A stretch of DNA of 64,000 nucleotides from Prosthecobacter fusiformis (GTDB lineage: Bacteria > Verrucomicrobiota > Verrucomicrobiia > Verrucomicrobiales > Verrucomicrobiaceae), in contig NZ_SOCA01000002.1 of NCBI RefSeq assembly GCF_004364345.1, positions 385,711-449,710 on the forward strand, read 5' to 3'. The position numbers and the translations under genes are program-made. Positions 40,458-50,478 of the stretch are shown here, one piece after another; position 1 is the first letter of the stretch; the number at the start of each line of letters is the position of its first letter. The notes under the pieces were generated by a model. It was not told the origin of the DNA and did not search any database. It saw only the letters and a list, made by a program, of their open reading frames with translations.

Positions 40458-43190
40458 TTACTTCAAACTTTTGATGTACAAGACCAGGCTTTCGATCTGC
40501 GATTCATTCAAAATCCCGGCATAGATGGGCATGCCGGTATCGAATTTTTCGAACCCTTTCACGACCTTGGCACTGGGATTGGTGATGGATTCGCGCAGGT
40601 AGGCTTCATCGGCCAGGGCGGACTTGCCGCCTTTGCCCAGGATGCGCTCACTGCCGTAAATGCCTTTCCAGCTCGGGCCGACTTTGCCGACGGTGCTGCC
40701 ATCAATGCTGTGGCAGGCCATGCAGCCGATCATTTGATAAAGCTTGGCCCCTTCTTCGACGGTGGGTTTGGCCAAGGCGGTTGTCTCCATTTTTCGTGGG
40801 GTCAGATCCACCGTGAGGTCGGCGAAACCTTCTTTGGCCGGGTCGAATTTCCCCAGCTCCCAAGGGCTGAAGTAAGCGGTGTTGGCGGCTTCCAGGCCGT
40901 CGGCACTTTTGAGCCCCCAGCCGATGCGCATCTGGTGCACACCTGCCTGCATGTCTGGAAAACCGACAAGGACACTCATGCCGTCCTTGCTCAGGTAAGC
41001 GCTGCTGGCAGTCAGCCACTCCTGGCCCGTGCTGCCGTCCAGTTTCAGGTGCGGAGAGCCGTAGTCAAAAGTGCGTTTGTAGTTCCAGCGTTCAGCACTG
41101 TAGCTGGCGGGATCTGTGGCCAGTTTTGCATCCATGGGCGTATTGAAACGCAGCAGCAATCCCTTGTCCGTGGGGGTCATTTCCTTGAGCAGGACGCGCG
41201 GCTGGTCTGTGTAACGCACACGGACGAGACCGCTCAGCTTTTTGGCCGTGGTGCCCCAGACCTGAAAACCGGCGACGTAGAGCTGGCCGTCCGCCGGATT
41301 CACCTGGGCATTGAGTGGCCCAAAATCGAAGTCTCGTTCAAAGCTCATCACGGTGGCCTGGGGGCGCTCGAAGCGGGTGTTGATGAGCACACGGAAAAGC
41401 TCGGGGCGGTTATACCCCACGTGGATCAGTTCATCATTCAGCGGACCCATTTTGGCATCGGTCAGCCAGGTCTGCGTGGCTCCGCTGGGATTCACTGGAT
41501 GCGGCAGCCAGACCATCGGTTCGGCAATCGGTGCAGGATAGACTTCTTTGGGAGCGATGGTGGGAAGATGACCGTAAAATTGGTTATCCTTGATGATGTG
41601 GATGGGGGTGGAGGGGACGTAATTACCCTGTTGGTCGCTGGCTGTCACCATCCCGGTTTTGGGATTCACGCCGATGAATGGCTGACGCAGCCCATAGGCG
41701 ATCACCTCGAAGGATTTTCCATCGGGGGCCACCTTGATGACGGTGCCGTTATGCTTACCAAAGGTGGTGCCTTCCTGGCCGCCTTTGGCGATGTAGAGGG
41801 AGCCGTCCGGCCCCAGTTTCATTGAGTTGGGAAATTCCCGTGTCTCCGCTGTCTGGGCAAAGAGATTGCAGAACATTTCATAACGGTCTGCCTCTTTGTC
41901 CCCATTGGTATCCACCAGTTTCCAGATGCCGCTGCGGTCAAAGACAAACAGTTCCCCCTGGCGGGCGACGATGCTCATCGGCTCATGCAAGCCGGAGGCG
42001 AAACGCTTCCAGGTCACTTTTTCCAAGTCACCTTTCAGGCCGGAAATCAGCCACACATCGCCATCAAAGGTCACACCTGCGGCATCGCCCTGGTCATTGA
42101 GGAAAGCGAGGTCCGCCAGGCGCACATTGCGCTTCCAGGGATTTGGAACGGGCAGGGGAATCTCGTCCAGCACATAGGCATCCGGGGATTTGGAGAGGAT
42201 GCCTTGGGTGGCGACGGTTTCAGGCCAGTGGGTGAGTTTGGCTTGGGATTCGGGCATCTCCGCAGGGATCGTGCCGGTGACCATAAGGTCTAGAATCTGG
42301 CCTTGTTCAGAGGGCGGGATGACAATCCAGGTATGTCCTGAATCATCGTGCTGGAGATGTATCCCGGAGGTCTCAGAGGCCTCGATGACAATCCCAAAGT
42401 ATGCGTCTTCTTTTTCCTGTTTACCCAGGGTGATAGATTCAATTTTTTTGGGATTGAACGTCAGGTTTTTGATTTTTGGCAGAACCCCAACAACCAATGT
42501 CAGAGGTTCTTCATGGGGTGGGATGTCCCAATTTTGGGAAAAGCATTTGTTTCCCATTCCTAACAAAATGAGACTCGTGAGATCCAGATCATGAACTCTC
42601 ACGTTGAGTTCAATATGAGAACTGTCGTGCAATTTCAGGGCTTTAAAGGCTGCATGTCTTGGATCTAAAGCCCCCCGCCCCACCTCTTCCGGGCTAGGTC
42701 CTGGCTCACGGGGATCAGTGAAGCTTGGTTTCTCACCCACCTGCCAGCCGGGGTAGATGCCATTCGCCAGCCAGACTTTGCCCACCGGTTTTGGCAGGTA
42801 CTCCTGACCGTCTTTGGTTTTTTGTCCGGCGACGTGGTAAGAGCCGGAGGCCAGTGCATCGGGGGTCACGGGCGCTTTTCCTTCCTCACCTTCCCAGATG
42901 GCGGAAATGCGCAGGAGGTCGGTATCGAAGCATGCCCAGAAATTATGGCCAAGATTGAGAATCAGACCTCGGGGGGTCAGATTGTCCTTCGGAAAACCTT
43001 CGCCGAGGTCGCGACAGTCCAAAACGCTGCTGAAAAACGGAAAATCTTTTTCCACGAAATCACCCCAGGGAGTATCCGCGGGGATGACGGGAGGCTTCGG
43101 CGCTGCAGACGGCTTTTTGGCCTTTTGCTGGGCAAAGGCTGGGGAGAGAAAGCAGAATAATAGGCACGCCAGGGTGGAAAAACGCATCAT
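40458..43190 (-). CDS. Secreted DUF6797-like / beta-propeller / cytochrome c protein
   Basis: A 910-residue protein, starting at ATG 43190 so that FSTLACLLFCFLSPAFAQ is the signal peptide. After a Lys/Pro-rich linker comes an N-terminal domain (TPWGDFVEKDFPFF, a verrucomicrobial DUF6797-like region), a beta-propeller of the glucose/sorbosone dehydrogenase kind (NSMKLGPDGSLYIAKGG), and a C-terminal cytochrome c with CMACH (about residue 820) and axial Met in DTGMPIYAG. This architecture is typical of Verrucomicrobia/Planctomycetes and may oxidise sugars or other substrates at the periplasm; the enzyme substrate is unproven. Divergent from the amidase gene. Confidence 0.87.
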   Translation of the reverse strand: MMRFSTLACLLFCFLSPAFAQQKAKKPSAAPKPPVIPADTPWGDFVEKDFPFFSSVLDCRDLGEGFPKDNLTPRGLILNLGHNFWACFDTDLLRISAIWEGEEGKAPVTPDALASGSYHVAGQKTKDGQEYLPKPVGKVWLANGIYPGWQVGEKPSFTDPREPGPSPEEVGRGALDPRHAAFKALKLHDSSHIELNVRVHDLDLTSLILLGMGNKCFSQNWDIPPHEEPLTLVVGVLPKIKNLTFNPKKIESITLGKQEKEDAYFGIVIEASETSGIHLQHDDSGHTWIVIPPSEQGQILDLMVTGTIPAEMPESQAKLTHWPETVATQGILSKSPDAYVLDEIPLPVPNPWKRNVRLADLAFLNDQGDAAGVTFDGDVWLISGLKGDLEKVTWKRFASGLHEPMSIVARQGELFVFDRSGIWKLVDTNGDKEADRYEMFCNLFAQTAETREFPNSMKLGPDGSLYIAKGGQEGTTFGKHNGTVIKVAPDGKSFEVIAYGLRQPFIGVNPKTGMVTASDQQGNYVPSTPIHIIKDNQFYGHLPTIAPKEVYPAPIAEPMVWLPHPVNPSGATQTWLTDAKMGPLNDELIHVGYNRPELFRVLINTRFERPQATVMSFERDFDFGPLNAQVNPADGQLYVAGFQVWGTTAKKLSGLVRVRYTDQPRVLLKEMTPTDKGLLLRFNTPMDAKLATDPASYSAERWNYKRTFDYGSPHLKLDGSTGQEWLTASSAYLSKDGMSVLVGFPDMQAGVHQMRIGWGLKSADGLEAANTAYFSPWELGKFDPAKEGFADLTVDLTPRKMETTALAKPTVEEGAKLYQMIGCMACHSIDGSTVGKVGPSWKGIYGSERILGKGGKSALADEAYLRESITNPSAKVVKGFEKFDTGMPIYAGILNESQIESLVLYIKSLK

Positions 43191-43354
43191 GAAAGAACAC
43201 ACCGAAGGGACCGTCTCTGTCAATACTTGAGCATCAAGTTCAGGTGCGGAGGGTGGCTTGTCTGACATCCAATTTGCCAAATCACCGAAAATGCCTAATC
43301 TCATTCACTTATTTGGCGGCCCAGCCGCGTATATTTAACGCTGTTTTGCTTTCC

Positions 43355-44755
43355 ATGAGATCCGTTATGCCTGTTCTTTTCCGAAGCGTATGCCCTTTGA
43401 TTGTGGCGCTGCTGTCCTTCTCTTTTACCTCAGCCCAGGCTGATGTAACGCAGGCTGAGGGAGACAAGCCGGGCATTATGGGTCGCGTTTTTGGATTTGG
43501 TAAAAAGAAGGAAGAGGCCCCGCCTCCAGCCCCGGTGGTGGAGGCAAAACCGAAGCCTACGACTCCCGGCCCTCCGCCGAAGGTGACGACCATCAAGCCG
43601 AAATCCGGCAGTTCCACACCCGCGAAGAAGTCCTCCTCCACGCCGACCACGGCTAAAAAATCCACTCCCCCCGCCCCTAAGCCGACGGCTCCCGCCAAAC
43701 CGGCTCCACCAAAATCCACCGGAAGCGATGGAGAATTCAGCCAGTCCAAGGAAGCTGAGAAACCGGTGGTCAAATCGGTCACTGTTTCTACCCCCAGTGC
43801 AGCCGATATTCCCACGAAGCTGCCCGCCAACGCTGGCTGGCAGATCGTTAAGGTCGGTGGCCGCGATTACATCACCGGGGAGAGCATGCATCAGTTCTAT
43901 CGTTTCAGCTCTTATAAAGTTGAAGGCAAGCATGTCTGGTTCCGCTCGAATAACCTGATTCTCAAAGCCACCATCGGCAGTCAGGAACTCCTCATCAACA
44001 ACATCAAATTCATTCTCAGCTATCCAGTCCAGGAATCCTCCGGACGTGCCTTGTTTTCCCGCATCGACCTTTGCAAGCTCATCGATCCAGTTTTGCGGCC
44101 TACTTACATCACGGATGCCGAGCCCTTTGATACGGTCGTGATCGATGCGGGCCATGGCGGCCATGATGCTGGTGCCCGTGGCGTTTACGGATATGAAAAA
44201 GACTTTGCTCTGAAAATGGCCAATGTGCTGAAAACGGAGCTCACACGGCGTGGTTTTAAAGTCATCATGACCCGCACCACGGATACCTTCATCACTCTCA
44301 GCGGACGTGTCGCCGTGGCGAATGCGACGCCTAACAGCATCTTCTTGAGCCTGCACTTCAACTCGGGATCCAGTAGCGCTGCCAGTGGTATTGAAACCTT
44401 CGCTCTGACTCCCCAGGGCAGCTCCGCCAGCCTGGAGCGTGGCGGCGGCTACAATGCCAGCGGCCTAACCGGAAATTCTCACGATTCGGCCAACATCGCC
44501 TTGGCCACGGCTGTGCATGCCATGGTCATCAGCAAATTCAAGTTTGTGGACCGTGGCATCAAGCGTGCGCAGTGGAGCGTGCTGACAGGTTGCAAGCGGC
44601 CGGGGATTCTCTTCGAAGGTGGCTTTGTGACCAACGGTAACGAGTGCCGCCTCATCGCCTCCGATACCTACCGTCAGTCCGTCACCAGCGCCATTGCGGA
44701 TGCGGTGGTGAATTATCGCACGGCATTGCGCGGCGCGATGACTCGCACCCGGTAA
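43355..44755 (+). CDS. N-acetylmuramoyl-L-alanine amidase (Amidase_3)
   Basis: A 466-residue secreted cell-wall hydrolase. I start at the ATG at 43355 (or 43367), which puts the signal peptide VLFRSVCPLIVALLSFSFTSAQA at the N-terminus; the frame from 43244 is unlikely. A Pro/Lys/Ser-rich linker (about 45-150) precedes a pseudo-AMIN-type region and the zinc Amidase_3 domain: VVIDAGHGGHDAGARG, YEKDFALKMA, SLHFNSGSS and LFEGGFVTNGNE hold the zinc and catalytic residues. It splits the Mur-NAc/L-Ala bond, probably in cell division. The linker suggests wall binding. A TATATT hexamer is at 43330-43335, 20 bp before the ATG. Confidence 0.9.
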   Translation: MRSVMPVLFRSVCPLIVALLSFSFTSAQADVTQAEGDKPGIMGRVFGFGKKKEEAPPPAPVVEAKPKPTTPGPPPKVTTIKPKSGSSTPAKKSSSTPTTAKKSTPPAPKPTAPAKPAPPKSTGSDGEFSQSKEAEKPVVKSVTVSTPSAADIPTKLPANAGWQIVKVGGRDYITGESMHQFYRFSSYKVEGKHVWFRSNNLILKATIGSQELLINNIKFILSYPVQESSGRALFSRIDLCKLIDPVLRPTYITDAEPFDTVVIDAGHGGHDAGARGVYGYEKDFALKMANVLKTELTRRGFKVIMTRTTDTFITLSGRVAVANATPNSIFLSLHFNSGSSSAASGIETFALTPQGSSASLERGGGYNASGLTGNSHDSANIALATAVHAMVISKFKFVDRGIKRAQWSVLTGCKRPGILFEGGFVTNGNECRLIASDTYRQSVTSAIADAVVNYRTALRGAMTRTR

Positions 44756-44856
44756 TGCTGGAGTGTGATGAGGTCACGGCTTCCATTTTAAGCTGGATTG
44801 TGTAACCGCACGCTTGAGGGCTTGCCCTGTCTGTCTGCCGCCGCTACGGTCAATGC

Positions 44857-45879
44857 ATGGCCGCTTCACGACCTCCCAGCCTCCCGTTTCCTGATCCGTC
44901 CAATTTCAAGATCAATCCCGGCCGTATTCTTATGGCCGTGCTTGCCCTGCTTGTGGTCATCGGGGTTCTTTCCAGCTTTTACCAGGTGCCTGCCAACTCC
45001 GTTGGGGTCGTTCAGCGCTTTGGTAAATATTTGGATACCACTCAGCCAGGGTTGAATTTTAAACTGCCTTTCGGGCTGGACAAAGTCACTCAGGTGGAAG
45101 TGCGCCGTCAGTTGAAACTGGAGTTTGGTTATGGCACCGCCGGTGCCACCAACGAGTACCAGTACAATGAAGACTACTCCGAAATGGAGAAGGAAAAGAA
45201 CATGGTCACGGGGGACCTCAATGCCGCTGTGGTGGAATGGGTGGTGCAGTTTCACATCGAGGAAGCTCGGGATTATGTCTTCAATTTCCTGGAGCCTCAG
45301 GACACCATGCGGGACATGTCTGAAGCGGTGATGCGGGAGGTCATTGGCGACCGCTCCATTGACGAGGTGCTGACCGTCGGCCGTCAGGAGATTGAGGTGA
45401 AGGCGCTGGAGCGGATGCAACTCATCGTCCATGCCTTGAAGATGGGCGTCCGCATTGACCAGATCCAGCTTGGCAACGTGAATCCGCCGGCGGAAGTGAA
45501 AGACAGCTTCGATGAAGTGAACCGTGCTCAGCAGCAGAAGGAATCCTCCATCAACCAAGCCAACGGCGAATACAACCGGGTCATTCCTGAAGCGCGAGGC
45601 AAGGCCGAGCAGAGCATCAGCCAGGCTGAAGGGTATGCCACTCAGCGTGTGAATCAGGCCCAGGGTGACGCCTCCCGTTTTACCGCCTTGCTCACTGAAT
45701 ATCAGAAAGCTCCCGAAGTGACCAAAAAACGCATCTATCTGGAAACCCTGACCGAAGTGCTGCCTTCCATTCCTGGTAAAATCATCGTGGATGACCGCGT
45801 GCCGCAGTTTCTCCCGATGATGCATCTTCAGCAGAAAGCGACCACTCCTGCCACAACCCCTCTCCGTCCTGCCCGATGA
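44857..45879 (+). CDS. hflK: FtsH protease regulator HflK
   Basis: A 340-residue SPFH/prohibitin-type protein. A short N-terminus leads into one span (about residues 25-45: LMAVLALLVVIGVLSSFYQV), then the SPFH domain (SVGVVQRFGKYLDTTQPGLNFKLPFG) and a coiled-coil region rich in Ala/Glu/Gln (QQQKESSINQANGEYNRVIPEARGKAEQS). HflK forms a large membrane ring with HflC around FtsH. Its stop overlaps the hflC start (ATGA), as expected for the hflKC pair. Confidence 0.95.
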   Translation: MAASRPPSLPFPDPSNFKINPGRILMAVLALLVVIGVLSSFYQVPANSVGVVQRFGKYLDTTQPGLNFKLPFGLDKVTQVEVRRQLKLEFGYGTAGATNEYQYNEDYSEMEKEKNMVTGDLNAAVVEWVVQFHIEEARDYVFNFLEPQDTMRDMSEAVMREVIGDRSIDEVLTVGRQEIEVKALERMQLIVHALKMGVRIDQIQLGNVNPPAEVKDSFDEVNRAQQQKESSINQANGEYNRVIPEARGKAEQSISQAEGYATQRVNQAQGDASRFTALLTEYQKAPEVTKKRIYLETLTEVLPSIPGKIIVDDRVPQFLPMMHLQQKATTPATTPLRPAR

Positions 45880-46919
45880 AACCTGCGCTCTCTCTCCTCG
45901 TTCTAATTGCCAGTTTTGCCCTGTACGTGTTGGCAACCGCCAGTCTCTACACCGTCAGTGAAACGGAGCAGGTGATCATCACCCAGTTTGGTAAACCGGT
46001 GGGTGATGCCGTCAGCGATGCCGGACTGCACGTGAAGGTTCCTTTTATTCAAAAGGTGAACCGTTTCGAAAAACGCATCATCGAATGGGACGGTCCTCCC
46101 GCCAATATGCCTACACGCGACAAGGTTTACATCGTCGTGGATAACTTCGCCCGTTGGCGCATCACCGATCCGCGCAAGTTTTTTGTGAATCTGCGGGATG
46201 AGCGCGGTGCCCAGTCACGATTGACAGACATCCTGGGCAGTGAAACGCGTAACGTCATCGCCAAGCATGATTTCATTGAGGCCGTGCGCACGACGAAGGA
46301 CCGCAAAGTGGCTCGTGATGCCAACATCGGTACCTCCATCGCTGATGCACGCATTGGCAACCTGCCGCCCATTATCAAGGGACGCTCGGAACTGGAAAAA
46401 GAAATCTTTGCCAACGCAGCACCCAAGATGGAGGGCTTCGGCATTGAGCTGATGGACCTGCGTTTCAAGCGCATCAATTACAACGTCTCTGTCAGCCAGA
46501 CCATCTATCAACGCATGGTCAGCGAGCGCACCCAGATCGCCGAACGCTTCAAGTCCGAAGGGGCAGGGGAGGCGGCCAAGATCCTGGGCCAGCGTGAGCG
46601 CGACTTGAAATTGATCGAGTCCGAGGCTTATCGGAAAGTGCAGGAAATCGAAGGCGCGGCGGATGCCAAGGCCACCGAGATTTATGCCAATGCCTACAAC
46701 GGCAGTGTGCAGGCCCGTGAATTCTTCGAATTTACCAAAACGATGGAGGCTTATAAAAAAGTGCTCACGGCCGATACCAATCTCATCCTCAGCACGGACA
46801 GTGACTTCCTGCATTATTTGAAGTCGGACGAGAAAAAGGCAGTGATGCCGAGTGTCTCGTCGGGTGACCCGGTTGAGGGACTGCCATCCCTGCTGGACCT
46901 GGCCAGGCCTACCGAATAA
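45876..46919 (+). CDS. hflC: FtsH protease regulator HflC
   Basis: A 347-residue partner of HflK, with one N-terminal span (SLLVLIASFALYVLATASLYTV), the SPFH domain (TEQVIITQFGKPVGDAV; GLHVKVPFIQKVNRFEKR) and a coiled-coil arm (RERDLKLIESEAYRKVQEIEGAADAKA). It ends in a short charged tail. It overlaps hflK by four bases and is followed after 11 bp by the AddB-like gene on the same strand, so these three may share a transcript. Confidence 0.94.
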   Translation: MKPALSLLVLIASFALYVLATASLYTVSETEQVIITQFGKPVGDAVSDAGLHVKVPFIQKVNRFEKRIIEWDGPPANMPTRDKVYIVVDNFARWRITDPRKFFVNLRDERGAQSRLTDILGSETRNVIAKHDFIEAVRTTKDRKVARDANIGTSIADARIGNLPPIIKGRSELEKEIFANAAPKMEGFGIELMDLRFKRINYNVSVSQTIYQRMVSERTQIAERFKSEGAGEAAKILGQRERDLKLIESEAYRKVQEIEGAADAKATEIYANAYNGSVQAREFFEFTKTMEAYKKVLTADTNLILSTDSDFLHYLKSDEKKAVMPSVSSGDPVEGLPSLLDLARPTE

Positions 46920-46930
46920 CAGCGTGCTGT

Positions 46931-49738
46931 ATGGCGACCTTGAACCGCCACTTTTGGGGATGGGATGCACCGGTGTTGAAAAACGCGGTGCGGCATCTCA
47001 TGCATGGCTACTCGGGCCCGGCTGCGCTCGACTTGACGGATACCCTGCTCATCGTTTCCACGGCTGAGGCGGGGCGCCGGCTGAAGGAAGCGCTGGCGCG
47101 TGCCCATGCTCCCGGGGCCCTGGTGCCCTGGGTATGGACGGCGGAACAAGCCCTGCTACCCGCGGCAGTGCGTAAAGAGGCGGCAACACGTTTGCAATCC
47201 CAAATGGCCTGGCAGCAGGCGCTGCAAAAGGTGGCTGTGGAAAAGCTGACGGCGCTTTTCCCAGTCCTGCCTGAGGAGCGTGGCTGGACCTGGCAGCTTG
47301 AGCTGGCACGTGTGCTGGATGATTTAAACTCTTTGTTAGGTGCGGGCGGGCTTACCTTTGCTGATGTGGCTATGCAGTCCACTCATGATGCCGCCCGCTG
47401 GCATGATCTGGCCATCATTGAGGATGCCTATACGCAGGAGCTGAACCTGGCCGGTCTCTGCGATGCACAGGCCCTTAAACTGCGCACAGCCATACAGCCC
47501 GTGTTGCCGGAGGACATCAAGCGGGTGATCGTCCTCGCCGCTCCAGATTTGCCCCCCTTGTTTCAGCGTTGGTTGTTAGGCTGCGCTGCGGAAGTGACCG
47601 TGGCCATTCAGGCTCCGCAGGAAATGGAACACACCTTTGATGAGATCGGCAGGCCTTTGCCGGGATACTGGGGGGAGAACGCGGATGTCATGGTGCCATT
47701 GCCGGATGCCCACATGCATCTGCATCATGATGCCTCCACCCAGGCGGAGCGCACCATCACTCTTTTGAGGGAGCTGGCCCCGAAGGCGCGTGTGGCCGTC
47801 GGCGTTGGCGATCCAGAAGTGGGTGCCGTTTTGCAAGAAAAACTGGCTCTGGAAAATGTGCGTGTCTTTGAGCCCGGAGGCGTGTCTCCCACGGAGGTGG
47901 GGCTGTGGCATGTTCTCAATCAAATGCGTGCCCTGCTGGCGGGTAGTACCTGGAAAGCCTTTGCCGTTCTCTTGCGGGTGCCGGAAGTGCGTGCTGCCTG
48001 GATGGGGGGAGGGCAGAACGGCGGATTAAAGGTTCTGAAAGAGGCGGATGACTTCGCCATGGAGCACATGCCGGTCACGCTGGAGCATGCACTGGAGCTT
48101 TCTGCCAGGGCAGAGCCGGGGTCTCTGTTGCCCACGGTATTGGTGGCCGCCCGCACCTTCGTCCAGGAATTAAAAAGTCTGCCTCTGACCCTGACGGCGC
48201 GGACTCTACTGACCCAGCTCTATGGCGAGCGCAAGTTCAGCCCGAACACACCTTCGGATCAGCTCACCACTTCTTTGGCAGATGCTTGGTTAGGCTGCTG
48301 CCGTGAAATTGAAGCTGAACTTGCCCGCTTTGGTCTGACCCCGAAGCCTGAGGAAATCTTCGCTCTATCCCTGGAGGCTCTGGCCCGGACTGCGCTGACC
48401 GAGCCGCGTGGGGAAATCGATCTCGTTTTGCAAGGCTGGCTGGAACTTCTCTGGGAGCCTGCGCCGAATTTAGTCGTGGCTGGGCTGAATGAGGAGCACG
48501 TGCCCGGCATCCTCATCGCCCATCCTTTTTTACCTGACCAGGTGCGCCAGCAGCTCAGTCTGCCTAGCCAGGCCACACGCTTCGCCCGTGATGCCTATAC
48601 CCTGGCAGCCTTGGCGGCACAGCGACTCCACCACGGGGCCTTGCATGTCCTGTGCGGCCAGTGGAGTGAGCGCGGGGATGCCCTGCGTCCGTCACGGCTG
48701 TTGTTTCTTTGTGATGATGAAACGCTACCCCAGCGGGTGAAGCATCTTTTTCCCAAAGAGGAATCCGGCAGCATGCGTGCCCAGGAGCCTGCCCGCACCC
48801 TGGCCTGGCAACTGCGCCCCCGCATCCGGCTGCCCAAGGTGGAATTCATCTCTCCCTCACGCATCCGTTCTTACCTGGAGTGCCCCTTCCGTGATTACCT
48901 GAGCCAGGAACTGCGCATGGAGGCCATTGATGCATCCAAGCGTGAACTGGCCCCCAGTGAATTCGGTACCTTGGCACATCATGCATTGCAAAAGCTGGCT
49001 GAACACCCGCAGATGAAAGCGAGCAAGGATGCCAAAGAGATTGCCGATTTCCTGGTCGGCATGGCGATGGAACAAGCGCACCTGCGATACGGGCGCAAGC
49101 CAGCACCGCTGATCCGCCTCCAGCTTGAAAGCCTGAAACAACGGCTCACGCATGCGGCGGATACGGAGGCTGCGGAACGCGAAAACGGATGGGCGATTTA
49201 CGCTTCCGAATGGTCGCCGGGCGAGAAACCATTGATCATCGAAGGTGCTCTTCTCAAATGCAAAGTGGACCGCATCGACCGCCATGAGCACTCGGGACAG
49301 TTTCGTGTGCTCGATTTTAAAACGGCGGATAAAATCACGGATCCTCTCGCCGCCCATGTCCGCAAGGTGACCGGCCGCACGCACATCGCCGAGCCCGATG
49401 AATGGAAGTGCTTTCAGTTAAGCGATGGCTCCTCTTATCAATGGAAGGATCTCCAGCTTCCTCTGTATGCGGCGGCTCTGCGGGAGCATGGATTGCGTCC
49501 AGATGCGGTCGGTTATTTTACACTGCCTAAAAATGTGCAGGATACCAAGGTGCTGACCTGGTCTGGCTTTAGCGATGAATGGGCGGACCGTGCCCTGGAA
49601 TGTGCGGCGGAAGTGGTCCGCCGCCTGCGGGAGGGACGATTTTGGCCACCTTCACCGAAAGCCTATGACCGGGGCTTCGATGAACTTTTTCTGGGGGATC
49701 TTACCGCAGCGACATTGTGGGAAGGTCCCACTGTCTGA
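46931..49738 (+). CDS. AddB/RecB-like PD-(D/E)xK nuclease protein
   Basis: A 935-residue protein of the AddB / PD-(D/E)xK family. The N-terminal ~600 residues resemble the inactive helicase-like part of AddB without clear Walker motifs. The C-terminal nuclease starts at IRSYLECPFRDYL (about 643), with His in GTLAHHALQKL, the catalytic Asp in CKVDRIDRHE, D-x-K in VLDFKTADK (about 795) and the QLPLYAAAL helix (about 843). It should process DNA ends, usually with an AddA helicase; no addA is adjacent. It keeps one of the four Fe-S cysteines of AddB (YLECPF) but the closing CxxC-x5-C is missing, replaced by PPSPKAYDRGFD. Confidence 0.82.
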   Translation: MATLNRHFWGWDAPVLKNAVRHLMHGYSGPAALDLTDTLLIVSTAEAGRRLKEALARAHAPGALVPWVWTAEQALLPAAVRKEAATRLQSQMAWQQALQKVAVEKLTALFPVLPEERGWTWQLELARVLDDLNSLLGAGGLTFADVAMQSTHDAARWHDLAIIEDAYTQELNLAGLCDAQALKLRTAIQPVLPEDIKRVIVLAAPDLPPLFQRWLLGCAAEVTVAIQAPQEMEHTFDEIGRPLPGYWGENADVMVPLPDAHMHLHHDASTQAERTITLLRELAPKARVAVGVGDPEVGAVLQEKLALENVRVFEPGGVSPTEVGLWHVLNQMRALLAGSTWKAFAVLLRVPEVRAAWMGGGQNGGLKVLKEADDFAMEHMPVTLEHALELSARAEPGSLLPTVLVAARTFVQELKSLPLTLTARTLLTQLYGERKFSPNTPSDQLTTSLADAWLGCCREIEAELARFGLTPKPEEIFALSLEALARTALTEPRGEIDLVLQGWLELLWEPAPNLVVAGLNEEHVPGILIAHPFLPDQVRQQLSLPSQATRFARDAYTLAALAAQRLHHGALHVLCGQWSERGDALRPSRLLFLCDDETLPQRVKHLFPKEESGSMRAQEPARTLAWQLRPRIRLPKVEFISPSRIRSYLECPFRDYLSQELRMEAIDASKRELAPSEFGTLAHHALQKLAEHPQMKASKDAKEIADFLVGMAMEQAHLRYGRKPAPLIRLQLESLKQRLTHAADTEAAERENGWAIYASEWSPGEKPLIIEGALLKCKVDRIDRHEHSGQFRVLDFKTADKITDPLAAHVRKVTGRTHIAEPDEWKCFQLSDGSSYQWKDLQLPLYAAALREHGLRPDAVGYFTLPKNVQDTKVLTWSGFSDEWADRALECAAEVVRRLREGRFWPPSPKAYDRGFDELFLGDLTAATLWEGPTV

Positions 49739-49757
49739 CATCATTCCCCAGGGCCGT

Positions 49758-50420
49758 TTACATGAACGGATTCTCTCTCTTCTCCCGTCCAATCGTGGTG
49801 CCTGGACCATGGCCTGGATAAACCCGTGTGATTTCAGGCAGAGGCCACAGTTTCTCCTCAATGCCGGCCACGAGTTGCTTGAACGAGCCGCCAGGGAAAT
49901 CACAGCGGCCCAGGCTGCCGTAAAAAATCACATCCCCGCTCATGAGTATCTGCTGGTCATTTTGCCAAAAGCAGACGCTGTCTGCGGAGTGACCAGGCAC
50001 ATGAAAAAGCTGCCATTCCACGCCGGCGATGGATACCTGGTTAGCGCTCCCTTCCAGGACATGATCCACGGTGTATTCCGGCACAGAAAAGGAGCTGCCA
50101 GTCGCCGCACCAAAAAACTTTTCCAGCGTCAGTGCCCGGCTGAAGGGCGACCACGCATAGATGGGGCAGCCGTGCTCGCTCTTTACCAGAGCCGCGTCCA
50201 GGACATGGTCGAAGTGTTGATGAGTCAGCAGCAGCGCGTCCACGCGAATGTTTTGTGCGCGCAGCCAGGCGGCGACGCCCTCGGGCGCATCCACCAGCAG
50301 AGTGCCGCCAGGCAGGCGTAAAACATGACCATTTGTCTCCACAATGCCGCCTGTATAGGTCTCGGGTTCCAACATAAGCTGCTGTTGATGTAGGAAACCT
50401 GTGGACATTTCAAGCAGCAA
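49758..50420 (-). CDS. MBL-fold metallo-hydrolase (glyoxalase II-like)
   Basis: A 220-residue hydrolase of the metallo-beta-lactamase fold. The dinuclear metal motif LLTHQHFDHVLD is followed by the third His in HVPGHSADSVCF, the bridging Asp in LMSGDVIFYGSLGR and the last His in VYPGHGPGTTIGREK, all as in glyoxalase II-type enzymes. The start could be MSTGFLHQQ or MLEPETYTGG (the latter is the usual N-terminus of this group). Substrate may be a thioester such as S-lactoylglutathione or an unrelated ester. It is divergent from the protease gene. Confidence 0.88.
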   Translation of the reverse strand: MLLEMSTGFLHQQQLMLEPETYTGGIVETNGHVLRLPGGTLLVDAPEGVAAWLRAQNIRVDALLLTHQHFDHVLDAALVKSEHGCPIYAWSPFSRALTLEKFFGAATGSSFSVPEYTVDHVLEGSANQVSIAGVEWQLFHVPGHSADSVCFWQNDQQILMSGDVIFYGSLGRCDFPGGSFKQLVAGIEEKLWPLPEITRVYPGHGPGTTIGREKRENPFM

Positions 50421-50478
50421 ACGGCAAAATTAGTGACCATTTCTGGCGTTTGTACGCGTATTTAGAGATCAAACCCCC

